Below, one piece after another: positions 25,893 through 35,187 of a stretch of DNA of 64,000 nucleotides. Source of the DNA: CAVXXD01 sp963765625 (GTDB lineage Bacteria > Actinomycetota > Geothermincolia > Geothermincolales > Geothermincolaceae). The notes below the pieces were generated by a model. It was not told where the DNA came from. It did not search any database and saw nothing but the letters and a program-made list of their open reading frames with translations. Every line of letters starts with the position of its first letter. Position 1 is the first letter of the stretch. A program made the translations under genes and the position numbers. The DNA is taken from assembly GCA_963765625.1 (NCBI GenBank), contig CAVXXD010000005.1:62001-126000 (forward strand), in the 5' to 3' direction.

Positions 25893-26528
25893 CTACTCCG
25901 GCTTGAGGGCGATGAGGAGCATCACCGGGGGGATCTTGCGCATGAGGGCCGCCTCCTGGATGATGAAGCCCTGCTTTTCCAGGACCTTCACCATTTCCTG
26001 GCGGGTGAAATAGCGGTGGTGGGTGCCGACGATGCGGCCGTAGCGCAGGGTGGCGTGGCTGATCAGGCCTTCCCCGCACATGTCGCAGAGGTAAAGCCCG
26101 GCCCCCGGACGGAGCACGCGCCACAGCTCCTCGAAGGCCTTGTCGATGGACTCGAAATGATGGGCGGCCAGCGAGGAGACCGCCAGGTCGACGGAGAGAT
26201 CCTCGAGGGGGATGGCCTCCGCGCCTCCGAGCTTGAATTCCAGGTTATTCCGGCCCTCCGCCTTTTTGGCCGCCTCCGCCAGCATGCCCTCACTGGCGTC
26301 GATGCCCACAACTTGCGCGCTGCGCTCGGACAGGAAGCTGGCCAGCGCGCCGGTGCCGCTGCCGAGGTCCAGGACGCGCATTCCATTGACGTCAGGCAGG
26401 CTCTCCACGAACTGTTTGAGCAACGGCACGAAATACCGTTTCCAGAGGATACCTTTTTCGTAGGTGGGGGCCCACTCGTCGAATCTCTTGTCGGAATGCG
26501 GCAGACGCTTGCTCTTCTTTTCCTTCAT
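25893..26528 (-). CDS. Class I SAM-dependent methyltransferase
   Basis: A 211-residue methyltransferase of the UbiE/COQ5-like group. Motif I reads VLDLGSGTGALASFLS at about residues 51-66, followed by GIDASEGM and the post-motif LRPGAGLYLCD. Acceptor unknown. The frame is open to 26594, but AGGGGAC lies just before the ATG at 26528. It converges on the MBL hydrolase with an 11-base gap and diverges from the K+ channel gene. Confidence 0.83.
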   Translation of the reverse strand: MKEKKSKRLPHSDKRFDEWAPTYEKGILWKRYFVPLLKQFVESLPDVNGMRVLDLGSGTGALASFLSERSAQVVGIDASEGMLAEAAKKAEGRNNLEFKLGGAEAIPLEDLSVDLAVSSLAAHHFESIDKAFEELWRVLRPGAGLYLCDMCGEGLISHATLRYGRIVGTHHRYFTRQEMVKVLEKQGFIIQEAALMRKIPPVMLLIALKPE

Positions 26529-26577
26529 CTGTCCCCTGTTTCTTTCTCGGCCGCCGCCTCGAACGGCCCGCTCTATC

Positions 26578-26586
26578 TGGTATAAT
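26578..26586 (+). promoter_or_regulatory. Extended -10 promoter of the potassium channel gene
   Basis: TGGTATAAT is a TGN extended -10 element with a perfect TATAAT, 38 bases before the channel ATG. No clear -35 element is seen. The same nonamer occurs before the lipid kinase gene at 15143-15151. Confidence 0.55.
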
Positions 26587-26623
26587 AGCAACAATCTTGC
26601 CGACTTGAAAGCTAAGGAGAACC

Positions 26624-27619
26624 ATGAAATCCAGCCGTCGGGTAGGCCTCGCGGGCTTGATCCTGGCAGTCATCCTCGTTATCGGCGTGAGCGGGTACAT
26701 ACTCATCGAGGACATGACTTTCTCCGAAGCCTTATACATGACGGTTATCACCCTTTCCACGGTGGGGTTCAAGGAAGTCAGGGACCTCTCCACCGCCGGC
26801 ATGTATTTCACCATATTCATCATCATCACCGGGGTGGTCGCGCTCTTCTTCCTCGTCGGCAGCCTGGTCGAGCTGATGCTGGAAGACATCTTCGGAGAAA
26901 GAATGGGGAGGAGAAGGATGAGCCTGAGGATAAGGAAGCTGAAGGACCACTACGTGGTCTGCGGATACGGCCGGGTGGGCGATAACGTCTGCCGCGAACT
27001 GCTCAACACCACCAGGAACGTGGTGGTAGTGGAAAAGGATGAGGCCATGATCAAGCGCGCCGAGGAAGAAGGCCTCCTGGTGGTGGAGGGAGACGCCACC
27101 CAGGTGGCGGTTCTGGAGGAAGCGGGGGTAGACCGCGCCAGGGGCCTGGTGGCGGCCCTGCACACCGACGCCGACAACCTCTTCGTCACCCTGACGGCGC
27201 GCTCCCTCAACCCTTCCCTCTACATCGTCACCCGCTCCGTCTTCCCGGAGTCCAACGACAAGCTTATCTTCGCCGGGGCCGACCGGGTGATCTCGCCATA
27301 CGTCATGAGCGCCAAGCGTATGGCTAATCTTCTGCAGAAGCCCAGCGTCTGTGACTTTCTCGACCTGGTTGTCCATGCCGAGGATATCGAATATCGCATA
27401 GAGGAGATGGTGGTGGGGAAAGGCTCGCCCTTCTCCGGCAAGACCATCGCGGGTTCCCGCCTGCGCGCCGAGACCGGGGCCCTCATACTGGCCTTGCGCA
27501 AGGCTGGGAGCAAGGAATTCGACACCAACCCCGACCGCGACACCCTCATGACCACCGGGGACACCCTCATCGTCATGGGAACGGGAGAGCAGATCTCCGC
27601 CATGCAGAAGAAGGCCTAG
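26624..27619 (+). CDS. Two-TM potassium channel with RCK (TrkA-N/TrkA-C) domains
   Basis: A 331-residue ion channel subunit. Two membrane helices (about residues 8-28 and 60-85) flank a pore loop with filter sequence TLSTVGFKEV, where the usual glycine after TVGF/Y is lysine; TVGFREV-type filters are common in this family. An RCK-N Rossmann domain follows (VVCGYGRVGDNVC near 110, later EGDAT), then a TrkA-C domain from about 245. It should be gated by a nucleotide or ion bound to the RCK ring. The ribosome site is AAGGAGAACC. Confidence 0.88.
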   Translation: MKSSRRVGLAGLILAVILVIGVSGYILIEDMTFSEALYMTVITLSTVGFKEVRDLSTAGMYFTIFIIITGVVALFFLVGSLVELMLEDIFGERMGRRRMSLRIRKLKDHYVVCGYGRVGDNVCRELLNTTRNVVVVEKDEAMIKRAEEEGLLVVEGDATQVAVLEEAGVDRARGLVAALHTDADNLFVTLTARSLNPSLYIVTRSVFPESNDKLIFAGADRVISPYVMSAKRMANLLQKPSVCDFLDLVVHAEDIEYRIEEMVVGKGSPFSGKTIAGSRLRAETGALILALRKAGSKEFDTNPDRDTLMTTGDTLIVMGTGEQISAMQKKA

Positions 27620-27663
27620 GGTGAGCGTTTCCCGGGTATATAATTGTGGTTGAGGTGAGCTGA

Positions 27664-28050
27664 ATGGAACCTGAGGATTTTGAGCGAGGCAGGCTGGTCA
27701 GTGGTGGCGCTTTCTGCGATGGCTGCGAGGAACACCTGGAAGAAGGGGAGCACGTCTACACCATCGTGGTGGACTCGGAGCCCCCGCAGGAGTTCATCTG
27801 CTGCCAGAAATGCCGTCCCGCCGACTCCGACCTTCCCGCGGCGGTCATGAGCATAGAAGCCGCCATGGTCGTAGAGGATCTGGTGCGCGACGAGGACGCA
27901 GCCGTTTACGAAGTCAAAGAGGGTACGGAGTGCCGTTACTGCGGCCATATCTTCGATGTGGGAGAGTGGCTGCTGGTGGGCGTAGTGGAAGAGTCCTGCG
28001 ACGGCAGTATCTATTGCGAGGATTGCTATACCCACCTGATCGAAGAATAG
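27664..28050 (+). CDS. Duplicated zinc-ribbon protein, function unknown
   Basis: A 128-residue acidic protein made of two similar modules. The first has CDGC, an EEGEHVYTIVVD strand and then CCQKC; the second has CRYC, a VGEWLLVGVVEE strand and then CEDC. Each module thus has two CxxC pairs, fitting one zinc each. I know no function. It sits 44 bases after the K+ channel on the same strand, with GAGGTGAGCTGA before the ATG. Confidence 0.65.
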   Translation: MEPEDFERGRLVSGGAFCDGCEEHLEEGEHVYTIVVDSEPPQEFICCQKCRPADSDLPAAVMSIEAAMVVEDLVRDEDAAVYEVKEGTECRYCGHIFDVGEWLLVGVVEESCDGSIYCEDCYTHLIEE

Positions 28051-28090
28051 GCGGCAAAAGAGGCCTGACCCCGATTACCGCCAATTACCG

Positions 28091-29374
28091 TTACGGTTCG
28101 TGGAATACCACCCCGCGGCCCTGGCACATGGGGCAGGTCTCGCCGAAGGCCTCGATAAGACCCTCGGAGACGTTCTTGCGGGTCATCTCCACCAGGCCAA
28201 GCCTGGACAACTCCACCACGTAGGTCTTGGTGCGGTCCTTCTCCAGCTCGCTCTCCAGCACCTCCAGCACTTCCTTGCGGTTCTTCGACTCGATCATGTC
28301 AATGAAGTCTATGACGATGATGCCGCCGATGTCTCGCAGACGCAGCTGACGCACGATCTCCCGCGCCGCCTCGATGTTGGTGCGCAGCACCGTGTCCTCC
28401 AGGTTGGAGCGGCCGACAAAGCGGCCGGTGTTGACATCTATGGCGGTCAGAGCCTCGGTGGGGTCGATGACGATACTGCCCCCCGAGGGCAGGGGCACCT
28501 CGTGTCGCAGGGCTTCTTTTATCTGGCGGTTGATGTCCAGAGAACTGAAGAGGGGCTCCTTGCCCTGGTACAGCACCACCTTTTCCGCCAGCCATGGGGC
28601 CACTGCCTTAAGGTATTCTTTGAGCCGTTTGTGCGAGGTGGGAGAATCAGTGATGACCCTTTCCCAGTCGTCGCTCAACAAGTCGCGGGTGACCCTTATC
28701 TCCAGTTCCGGCTCGGAGTAGAGCAGGCTGGGGGCGGACTGCTTCTGCGCCGCGCCCTTGATCTCTTTCCATTTGCGCAGCAGAAACTCCAGGTCCCGCC
28801 GGAGGTCCTTCTCGTCCCGGTCCCGCGCGGCGGTGCGCACTATCACCCCGACTTCGGGCGGCTTGATCGCATCGATCACCTTCCGCAGCCGGGCTCGCTC
28901 CTCCGGGTGGAGCTTCTGGGATACCCCCACCGTATCGGCCTGGGGCATCAGCACCAGGTACCTCCCGGCTAAGCTGATGTAAGAAGTCAGGCGCGCGCCC
29001 TTGCTGCCCATGGGGTCCTTGGTCACCTGCACCATCAGTTGTTGCCCCGGCTTGACCAGGCTTTTGATGTTGCTGTCGCGGCCCTGGTGCTTCTCGTCGA
29101 TGTAGATGTCACCAACGTAGAGCAGGGCGTTGCGGGCATGTCCGATCTTGACGAAGGACGCCTCCATCCCCGGCAGGACGTTCTCTACCTGCCCGAGGTA
29201 GATGTCTCCCACCGTGGACCGCTTGCTCTTGCGGCTGACGTCGATCTCCACCAGCTGCCCTTTTTCCAGTACGGCCACCCGCGTCTCTTCGGGATAGGTG
29301 GCCACGACGATCTCCCGGCTGGCCGGTTTGACCGTCTCTTCTCTCCCTCTCTTCTTCTTTTTCAGGAAAGGCAT
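28091..29374 (-). CDS. rng: Ribonuclease E/G family protein
   Basis: A 427-residue endoribonuclease of the RNase G type, processing rRNA and mRNA. After a short lysine-rich start it has the S1-like domain (GDIYLGQVENVLPGMEASFVKIG), the catalytic DNase I-like part with IDVNTGRFVG and DFIDMIESKNR (Asp residues for magnesium), and a C-terminal CPMCQGRG zinc-link motif, the usual CPxCxGxG. There is no long RNase E scaffold tail. It overlaps the upstream DUF2344 gene by one base. Confidence 0.93.
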   Translation of the reverse strand: MPFLKKKKRGREETVKPASREIVVATYPEETRVAVLEKGQLVEIDVSRKSKRSTVGDIYLGQVENVLPGMEASFVKIGHARNALLYVGDIYIDEKHQGRDSNIKSLVKPGQQLMVQVTKDPMGSKGARLTSYISLAGRYLVLMPQADTVGVSQKLHPEERARLRKVIDAIKPPEVGVIVRTAARDRDEKDLRRDLEFLLRKWKEIKGAAQKQSAPSLLYSEPELEIRVTRDLLSDDWERVITDSPTSHKRLKEYLKAVAPWLAEKVVLYQGKEPLFSSLDINRQIKEALRHEVPLPSGGSIVIDPTEALTAIDVNTGRFVGRSNLEDTVLRTNIEAAREIVRQLRLRDIGGIIVIDFIDMIESKNRKEVLEVLESELEKDRTKTYVVELSRLGLVEMTRKNVSEGLIEAFGETCPMCQGRGVVFHEP

Positions 29375-29994
29375 TAAAAAATCACCTCTTTTAAACGAGC
29401 CTCTCTGCCCGATGCTTCGATTATCCGCCCCTCAACCTCGTCGCCAATCTCTTCGATCGAGGCGTAGAGGCCTTGCCTGATCACATATTGCCCCCCGTCC
29501 GGCCACCCCAGGGACTCCCTCAGCTTCCCCAGGGCGTCTCGCAAGCGGGGGAACCCGCCCGGCTCCTGCTCGGCGCCGGCGCCCGCCAGGGGCAATGCCA
29601 GGAAGACGCAGGCTTCTCCTCCGTTGCTTTCCTGCCCGCCTTCCACGCGGTAGAGGGCATAGCGAACCCACCGCGACATCTTGGGAAAATGTTCGGAGAG
29701 CATCTCCGCCGAGACCACCTTGAGATCCGCCGGCAGGCCCAGGTTGATCTGGTCCGGCAAGCCGGCCACATCCACGTCGCGATCCAGGCCCACCTCGAGG
29801 TATTCGCCCAGCGACCCTACACCCACCGGCAATGCGGGCGTCGAGGATATGCGGGGATGGGGGGAATACCCTTGCGAGTACGCCAGGGGGAGCCTGGCGC
29901 GGCGCAATGCCCTCTCCAAGGACCGCGTCGTCTCCAGGTGCGACAGATAGGCCAGCATGCCCGTCTTGCGGTACTTCAACAGCAGCCTTTTCAT
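29374..29994 (-). CDS. Radical SAM-associated DUF2344 (TIGR03936-type) protein
   Basis: A 206-residue protein that always accompanies the B12-binding radical SAM protein encoded just before it; in some bacteria the two are fused. It opens with the family start RLLLKYRKTGMLAYLSHLETTRSLERA and contains SPHPRISS. It may help modify an RNA or ribosomal target, but no reaction is established to my knowledge. It overlaps its partner by four bases and RNase G by one, forming a tight three-gene unit. Confidence 0.85.
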   Translation of the reverse strand: MKRLLLKYRKTGMLAYLSHLETTRSLERALRRARLPLAYSQGYSPHPRISSTPALPVGVGSLGEYLEVGLDRDVDVAGLPDQINLGLPADLKVVSAEMLSEHFPKMSRWVRYALYRVEGGQESNGGEACVFLALPLAGAGAEQEPGGFPRLRDALGKLRESLGWPDGGQYVIRQGLYASIEEIGDEVEGRIIEASGREARLKEVIF

Positions 29995-31892
29995 CCCTCG
30001 CCGAAACCTTCTTTCCCTTCAGTAGAAATATTCTTTGCCGGTGCCGTCTCCACCTTTGCCGGCCCCTGCATGCGCGAGCATGCCCCACAGAGGGAACATT
30101 CACCCCAGCGGCAGTCCGACGTGGGCAGTCCCTGCCTCGCCCTCATAAGCTCCCCGGCGAGGAATTCCCGGCTGACCCCGGCCCGGAGGTGTTCCCATGG
30201 GAAGACCTCATCCATGTCCCGCTCCCTCTCCACGAAGAAAGCGGGATCCACGCCCTCCTCCCGCAGAGCCTCTTCCCACACCTCCCAGGAGAAGAGCTCA
30301 CTCCAGTTCTCGAAGCCCGCGCCATTTTCCTCCGCGCGAAGAAGAACCGGGAAGAGGCGCCGGTCTCCCCGGGCCAGCAAGCCCTCGAGATAGCTCATCT
30401 CAGCCTGGTGCCAGCGGAGCTGCACCCGTTTGGTGCGCAGGGACTCCTTGAGCAGGCTTTGACGGCGTACCGTTTCTTCCACGGAAAGCTGTGGCGCCCA
30501 CTGGAACGGGGTATGGGCCTTGGGCACCAGGGTGGAGAGGCTCACGGAGAGTTTCAGCCCGGGAAACCGAGCACCCGCCTCTCCCCTCAGCGTCCCATGG
30601 ATAAGGCGCGCAATGGAGCCCACGTCCTCGTCCTTTTCTTCCGGAAAACCGATCATGAAGTAGAGCTTAACGCGACGCCAGCCCGCGGCATAGGCAGCCT
30701 CCAACGCGTTAAGGAAATCGCCGGCGGTGACGTCCTTGTTGATGGCGTCACGCATCCTCTCGGAACCTGCCTCGGGTGCAAAGGTAAGGCCGGCTTTCTT
30801 CCCCTCCCCCAGGCGGGAGGCCAATTCGATGGAGAAGCTGTCGGTGCGCAGGGATGGCAGGGATATGCAAGCCATCGAGGCTTTCAGCTCCTCTTGCAAC
30901 ACCCTGGCCAGCTCGTCTATGTCCCCGTAATCCGAGCTGTTGAGAGAGGTCAGGGAGACTTCGTCGTAGCCGGTGGCGGCCAGTGCCTCGCGCGTCCAGG
31001 CACGCAGTGCTTCCTTCGATCTCTCCCGCACCGGTCTCTGTACCATTCCCGCCTGGCAGAAGCGGCATCCGCGGGTGCAGCCCCGGAACAACTCGATGTT
31101 GAGGCGGTCGTGCACCGCCTCGACGTAAGGGACGACGGGGCGGGCGGGCAGGCAGAACCGGTCCAGGTCGTCGACAATCCTGCGGACCACCGGGCAGGGA
31201 GCGCCTACCGACGCTTCGATGCCGGCTATGCGGCCGCTTTCGTCGTAGCGCGGCTGATAGAGAGAAGGTACATAGATTCCGGGGATCCCGGCAGCCTGCT
31301 TCAAGATTTCCCCGCGGCCCATCCGCTCCCGCCTGGCTGCGGCCAGCAGGTCGACTATCTCGCTCACGGCCTCTTCCCCGTCACCCAGCAGGATGAAGTC
31401 GAAGGCCTCCGCCACCGGCTCCGGATTCAAGGCGCCGGGCCCGCCCCCGACCACCAGGGGATGCCCTTCGCTCCGCTCCGAAGCTCTCACTGGCAAGCCG
31501 GATAAGCGCAGCGTTCGGATGACATTGGTGTAGGTCAGTTCGTGCTGCAGGGTAATGCCCACCATCTCGAACTCGCCCAGGGGACGGCGGGATTCCAGTG
31601 AGAAAAGGGGAATGCCGGCGGCACGCATGCGCTCCTGCATGTCGGGCCAGGGAACAAAGGCCCGCTCCGCCAGAGCGTCGCTCCGGGCATTGATGATCTC
31701 ATAAAGTACCTGTAGCCCGGTGTTGGATGATCCCACTTCGTACAGGTCGGGATAGACCAGGGCACAGCGCACGAGAACTGAGTCAAAATCCCTGCCGTGG
31801 GAATTGACTTCCCCGCCCAGATAGCGGGCGGGCTTGGTCACTCCCGCCAGTTCCTTCATGAGAAAGGCGTCGATGTTGTTGTCGGTCGTCAT
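29991..31892 (-). CDS. B12-binding domain radical SAM protein (TIGR03960-type)
   Basis: A 633-residue protein with an N-terminal cobalamin-binding-like domain and a radical SAM core. The cluster motif is CTRGCRFCQAGM at about residue 270. FAPEAGSERMRDAINKDV is typical of the family, and the C-terminus has a CRWGECSLCGAC cysteine set that may hold an extra cluster. The DUF2344 protein is its obligate neighbour and RNase G follows. The substrate is not known. The ribosome site is weak. Confidence 0.88.
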   Translation of the reverse strand: MTTDNNIDAFLMKELAGVTKPARYLGGEVNSHGRDFDSVLVRCALVYPDLYEVGSSNTGLQVLYEIINARSDALAERAFVPWPDMQERMRAAGIPLFSLESRRPLGEFEMVGITLQHELTYTNVIRTLRLSGLPVRASERSEGHPLVVGGGPGALNPEPVAEAFDFILLGDGEEAVSEIVDLLAAARRERMGRGEILKQAAGIPGIYVPSLYQPRYDESGRIAGIEASVGAPCPVVRRIVDDLDRFCLPARPVVPYVEAVHDRLNIELFRGCTRGCRFCQAGMVQRPVRERSKEALRAWTREALAATGYDEVSLTSLNSSDYGDIDELARVLQEELKASMACISLPSLRTDSFSIELASRLGEGKKAGLTFAPEAGSERMRDAINKDVTAGDFLNALEAAYAAGWRRVKLYFMIGFPEEKDEDVGSIARLIHGTLRGEAGARFPGLKLSVSLSTLVPKAHTPFQWAPQLSVEETVRRQSLLKESLRTKRVQLRWHQAEMSYLEGLLARGDRRLFPVLLRAEENGAGFENWSELFSWEVWEEALREEGVDPAFFVERERDMDEVFPWEHLRAGVSREFLAGELMRARQGLPTSDCRWGECSLCGACSRMQGPAKVETAPAKNISTEGKEGFGEG

Positions 31893-31914
31893 CAGTAATA
31901 CCTATAAAATGCAA

Positions 31915-31936
31915 GAGGCGACCTTATTATCGCCTC
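31915..31936 (-). terminator. Terminator-like hairpin after ftsZ
   Basis: Perfect seven-base arms GAGGCGA/TCGCCTC (31915-31921 and 31930-31936) with an eight-base loop lie 38 bases past the ftsZ stop. On the minus strand a weakly T-rich stretch follows. It probably ends the dcw transcript before the radical SAM gene. Confidence 0.55.
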
Positions 31937-31973
31937 CGGAAATCTATTCTGTTGTCCCCGGCTTCCCGGCGCC

Positions 31974-33041
31974 TTATTTATTACGCAGGAAGGTGGGTAT
32001 GTCAAGTTCTTCCGCTTCGAAGACCATTGTTTTCTCCGGTGCCGGTTCCGGCTTCGTAGCCTTGCGTGCGACTCTCGGCGTGCCCGCCGCCCCGAACTCG
32101 AAACCGGTGGCGATGACCGTGACTCTGATCTCATCGCCCAGGGCATCGTCGATCACCGCGCCGAAGATGATGTTGGCGTCGGGGTCGGCCACGCTGGCGA
32201 TGATTTCCGCCGCCTCGTTCACCTCGAAGAGCCCCATGTCGGATCCGCCTGAGATGTTCAGCAGGATGCCCTTGGCCCCCTCGATGCTGGCTTCCAGCAG
32301 CGGGCTGGAGATGGCGGCGCGAGCCGCCTCGGAGGCGCGATGCTCCCCGCCGGCGTTGCCGATGCCCATGAGGGCCGAACCGGCCGCGGCCATGATGGTG
32401 CGCACGTCCGCGAAGTCCAGGTTGATCAGCCCGGGCACGGTGATGAGGTCGGTGATGCCCTGGACGCCTTGGCGCAGGATGTCGTCGGCCATGCGGAAGG
32501 CGTTGAGGATGGACGTCTTCTGCTCAGCCACCTCGAGCAGGCGGTCGTTGGGAATGATGATAAGCGTGTCTACCTTTTCCTTGAGCCTCTGGATCCCCTC
32601 TTCGGCCTGGAGGGCGCGCTTGCGTCCTTCGAAGGAGAAGGGCCGGGTGACCACGCCGATGGTCAGTGCCCCCATTTCCTTGGCGATCTCCGCCACGATG
32701 GGGGAAGCTCCGGTCCCGGTGCCGCCGCCCTTGCCGGCGGTGATGAAGACCATGTCCGCTCCCTTGAGCGCTTCGGCGATGGCGTCACGGTTCTCAAGTG
32801 CGGCTTTCTCGCCGACTTCCGGGTTGGCTCCGGCTCCGAGTCCGCGGGTAACATTTCCGCCGATATATGCTTTTACGTCCGCATCGGACATGAGGAGGGC
32901 CTGCGCGTCGGTGTTGATGGCGATGAACTCAACGCCTTTAAGCCCGGCGTCGATCATGCGGTTGATGGCGTTGGTCCCGCCGCCGCCGATGCCCACCACC
33001 TTGATCACCGCCAGATAGTTCGTCGCTGTCTCTGGCATCAT
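31974..33041 (-). CDS. ftsZ: Cell division protein FtsZ
   Basis: Tubulin-like GTPase that forms the Z ring at the division site. It is 355 residues. The GTP motif GGGTGTG is intact in AGKGGGTGTGAS, and VVGIGGGGTNA opens the fold. After a short linker the C-terminal peptide DIPTFLRNK provides the tail that binds membrane tethers. Two ATGs are near: the first directly abuts AGGAGG, and the one at 33041 is six bases from it and preferred. It has its own promoter and leader. No ftsA lies next to it, so another tether such as SepF would be needed. Confidence 0.97.
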   Translation of the reverse strand: MMPETATNYLAVIKVVGIGGGGTNAINRMIDAGLKGVEFIAINTDAQALLMSDADVKAYIGGNVTRGLGAGANPEVGEKAALENRDAIAEALKGADMVFITAGKGGGTGTGASPIVAEIAKEMGALTIGVVTRPFSFEGRKRALQAEEGIQRLKEKVDTLIIIPNDRLLEVAEQKTSILNAFRMADDILRQGVQGITDLITVPGLINLDFADVRTIMAAAGSALMGIGNAGGEHRASEAARAAISSPLLEASIEGAKGILLNISGGSDMGLFEVNEAAEIIASVADPDANIIFGAVIDDALGDEIRVTVIATGFEFGAAGTPRVARKATKPEPAPEKTMVFEAEELDIPTFLRNK

Positions 33042-33133
33042 TTCCATCCTCCTTTATGCTCTCATCCGTTCCGGCGAGGCGCTCCACTACCCTAAATGAG
33101 TACTTTATACTTTGCCTCTACAACATATCGTCC

Positions 33134-33162
33134 ATTATAACATTTGGCTATCCGATTGCTAA
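33134..33162 (-). promoter_or_regulatory. ftsZ promoter
   Basis: On the minus strand TTAGCA (33157-33162) and a perfect TATAAT (33134-33139) have a 17-base spacer. Transcription would begin about 85 bases before the ftsZ ATG, giving ftsZ a supply of mRNA apart from the long mraZ transcript. Confidence 0.55.
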
Positions 33163-33379
33163 TCCCTCCCTCTTATAACCAGTATTTCTCTTACTTCATG
33201 TTATTCCTTCTCTCCTTGAGATTTTATTGACGGAAGGATTGCTGTCTCCATTCCGCCTGCCAGGTCCAGGCGGCATTTACGTGATGCGTCCATCCGCTCG
33301 GGCTCCGGCATATTTCTAAGCTGAAGGTTAAGGCGTACCGGAGTCACCGCAACCTCAACTTAAATGTTAGTCAGTGGAT
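33163..33379. other. Non-coding spacer between ftsQ and the ftsZ promoter, with a hairpin
   Basis: Together with the ftsZ promoter and leader this forms a 338-base gap without genes, the AT-rich part being next to the promoter. A seven-base perfect hairpin CCGCCTG/CAGGCGG (33253-33259 and 33267-33273) with a seven-base loop lies in the middle but has no following T run. I see no ORF or RNA gene here. Confidence 0.5.
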
Positions 33380-34201
33380 TCAGAACGGCATGATGACTGG
33401 GTTGACGGGACTGGAGACGTCGATGTAGCTCAGGTGCCCGTATCTTTCAAGCATCTCGTCCAGGATAAGAAAGGCGGTTTCCAGCTTCTTCTCCAGGTCC
33501 TCAAGGTCCCCCAGGTATATCTGGACCTCCTCACCCGAGATCAGGACCATACCGTGGCTGGTGCGGGGGATGAGCCGGGCGATCCTCGCCCTCATGTTCT
33601 CATCCATGGCCCTGAAAACCTCCAGGTCCTCGGCGAACTCATCACCGGTGATGGTGTCGGAAACGGCCAGCCCTTCTACCGGCAGCCCCTCCAGCAGAGG
33701 AACGGCCGGCCAGGAAGAAGAGCTCGTAGCGATAAGGAATCCCGACTCGTCCACCAGGTAGTACCCCGCCTCGTTCAGGACCTGGCCCAGGGGCTCGCGT
33801 TCAGTAACCACCAGCACCACGCGATTGGGGAAGTCCTTCAGCACCCGCACTTCCTTGACCCAGGGCTCCCGCATCAGGTTGGAGATGACCTTGTCGCGGT
33901 CGAAGGTCAGGAGGTTGTCAGTGGAGCCAAGGCCCGAAAGCCTCTCGAGGTAGGCTGCTTCGGTGCGGCTATTGCCCTCCACATCGATGATGTCTACATG
34001 AAGGGTGTCGGTGTAGAAATAGACCCAGATCAGCAGGACGATGGATACCAGCAGCCCGAAGAGAAGAGCCACCCTCCCCCACTTGATGCGGGCGCGAGGC
34101 CGCCTCGCGGGCCTCCGCTCTTGAAGCTGCTCCCGCGCCGGCGGTTGCTCCTGGCGCCCACGCCGCTGAGCGCTGCTCTGCTTTTCAGTCCTCTGCTTCA
34201 T
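33380..34201 (-). CDS. ftsQ: Cell division protein FtsQ/DivIB
   Basis: Bitopic divisome protein that links early and late division proteins. A basic, Arg/Gln-rich cytosolic tail of about 40 residues leads to one membrane helix (about 44-63), then the POTRA domain (VDIIDVEGNSRTEAAYL) and the FtsQ beta domain. It is 273 residues. Its place between ddl and ftsZ is classical, but ftsA is missing from the usual position after it. Confidence 0.9.
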   Translation of the reverse strand: MKQRTEKQSSAQRRGRQEQPPAREQLQERRPARRPRARIKWGRVALLFGLLVSIVLLIWVYFYTDTLHVDIIDVEGNSRTEAAYLERLSGLGSTDNLLTFDRDKVISNLMREPWVKEVRVLKDFPNRVVLVVTEREPLGQVLNEAGYYLVDESGFLIATSSSSWPAVPLLEGLPVEGLAVSDTITGDEFAEDLEVFRAMDENMRARIARLIPRTSHGMVLISGEEVQIYLGDLEDLEKKLETAFLILDEMLERYGHLSYIDVSSPVNPVIMPF

Positions 34202-34228
34202 TCCGTCTCCCGCGGCTGGTTCATCTCA

Positions 34229-35182
34229 TCAGGACATCTTCAACCTGGCGCTCGCCAGGATTATCTCTACAACCCGGTTAAAATCAAGGCCCATGGCCGT
34301 AGCGGCCTTGGGTACCAGGCTCAGCCCGGTCATACCCGGCAGGGTGTTGACCTCCAGGCAATAAAGCTTCTCCTTTTCATCCATCATGAAATCTACCCGG
34401 GATACCCCTTCACATCGCAGGGAATGGTGTGCCCGGAGAGATAGCTCCTGCATGGTGGCGGCCAGGCGGTCTTCGATGGGAGCGGGAACCAGGTATTCGG
34501 TCATGCCTTTGGTATATTTACACCGGTAATCGTAAAACCCCTGTGAAGCACGGACTTCCAGTACCGGCATGACCATCTCTTCGTCCCCCAGTATTCCGAC
34601 GGTAAACTCCCGCCCCTCAATGAACTCCTCGACCAGCACCAGGCCGTCCAGGGCAAAGGCCTCTTTCAGGGCTTGCGCAAGGTCTTCCAGGTTGCGGGCT
34701 ATGGCGGTGCCGACCGACGATCCCTCCCGGTCCGGCTTGACGATACAGGGAAACCCCAGATCCCGTCCAATCCTCTGGGTTGTGCGCTCCAGCCCGTCGC
34801 TTTCGAACTCGGCGCGATCGATAGCCAGGTCTCCGGCAACCGGGATGCCCTCAACCCTGAAGATGGTCTTGGACATCGCCTTGCTGATGGCAGCGGCGCT
34901 CGACAGGATACCCGACCCGGTGTAGGGTATGCCGGCGAGCTCCAACGCCCCCTGGACGGAACCGTCTTCACCGCCCCGGCCGTGCAGGGCGATGAAGGCC
35001 GCGTCCACACTGCCGGCGACTTCCACCAACCTTCCGAGGAAGTCTTCCCGGACGTCAAGTTCGACCACTTCGTGCCCCAGTTCCCGCAAGGCCTTCCCTA
35101 TAGCCTCTCCCGACTTCAGCGATACCTCTCTTTCTCGCGAGATACCTCCCTTGAGCAAGAGTACTCTGGCCATCTCCTGCAT
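34229..35182 (-). CDS. ddl: D-alanine-D-alanine ligase
   Basis: Makes the D-Ala-D-Ala dipeptide for MurF. It is an ATP-grasp enzyme of 317 residues. Conserved parts are IALHGRGGEDGS, IVKPDREGSSVGT, and the omega loop FYDYRCKYTKG. The tyrosine in KY is the residue found in D-Ala-specific ligases rather than in D-lactate ligases, so vancomycin-type resistance is not expected. LEVNTLPGMT supplies metal ligands. A GTG three bases upstream is also open; the ATG at 35182 is used here. The gene follows murB after five bases. Confidence 0.94.
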   Translation of the reverse strand: MQEMARVLLLKGGISREREVSLKSGEAIGKALRELGHEVVELDVREDFLGRLVEVAGSVDAAFIALHGRGGEDGSVQGALELAGIPYTGSGILSSAAAISKAMSKTIFRVEGIPVAGDLAIDRAEFESDGLERTTQRIGRDLGFPCIVKPDREGSSVGTAIARNLEDLAQALKEAFALDGLVLVEEFIEGREFTVGILGDEEMVMPVLEVRASQGFYDYRCKYTKGMTEYLVPAPIEDRLAATMQELSLRAHHSLRCEGVSRVDFMMDEKEKLYCLEVNTLPGMTGLSLVPKAATAMGLDFNRVVEIILASARLKMS

Positions 35183-35187
35183 CACCT

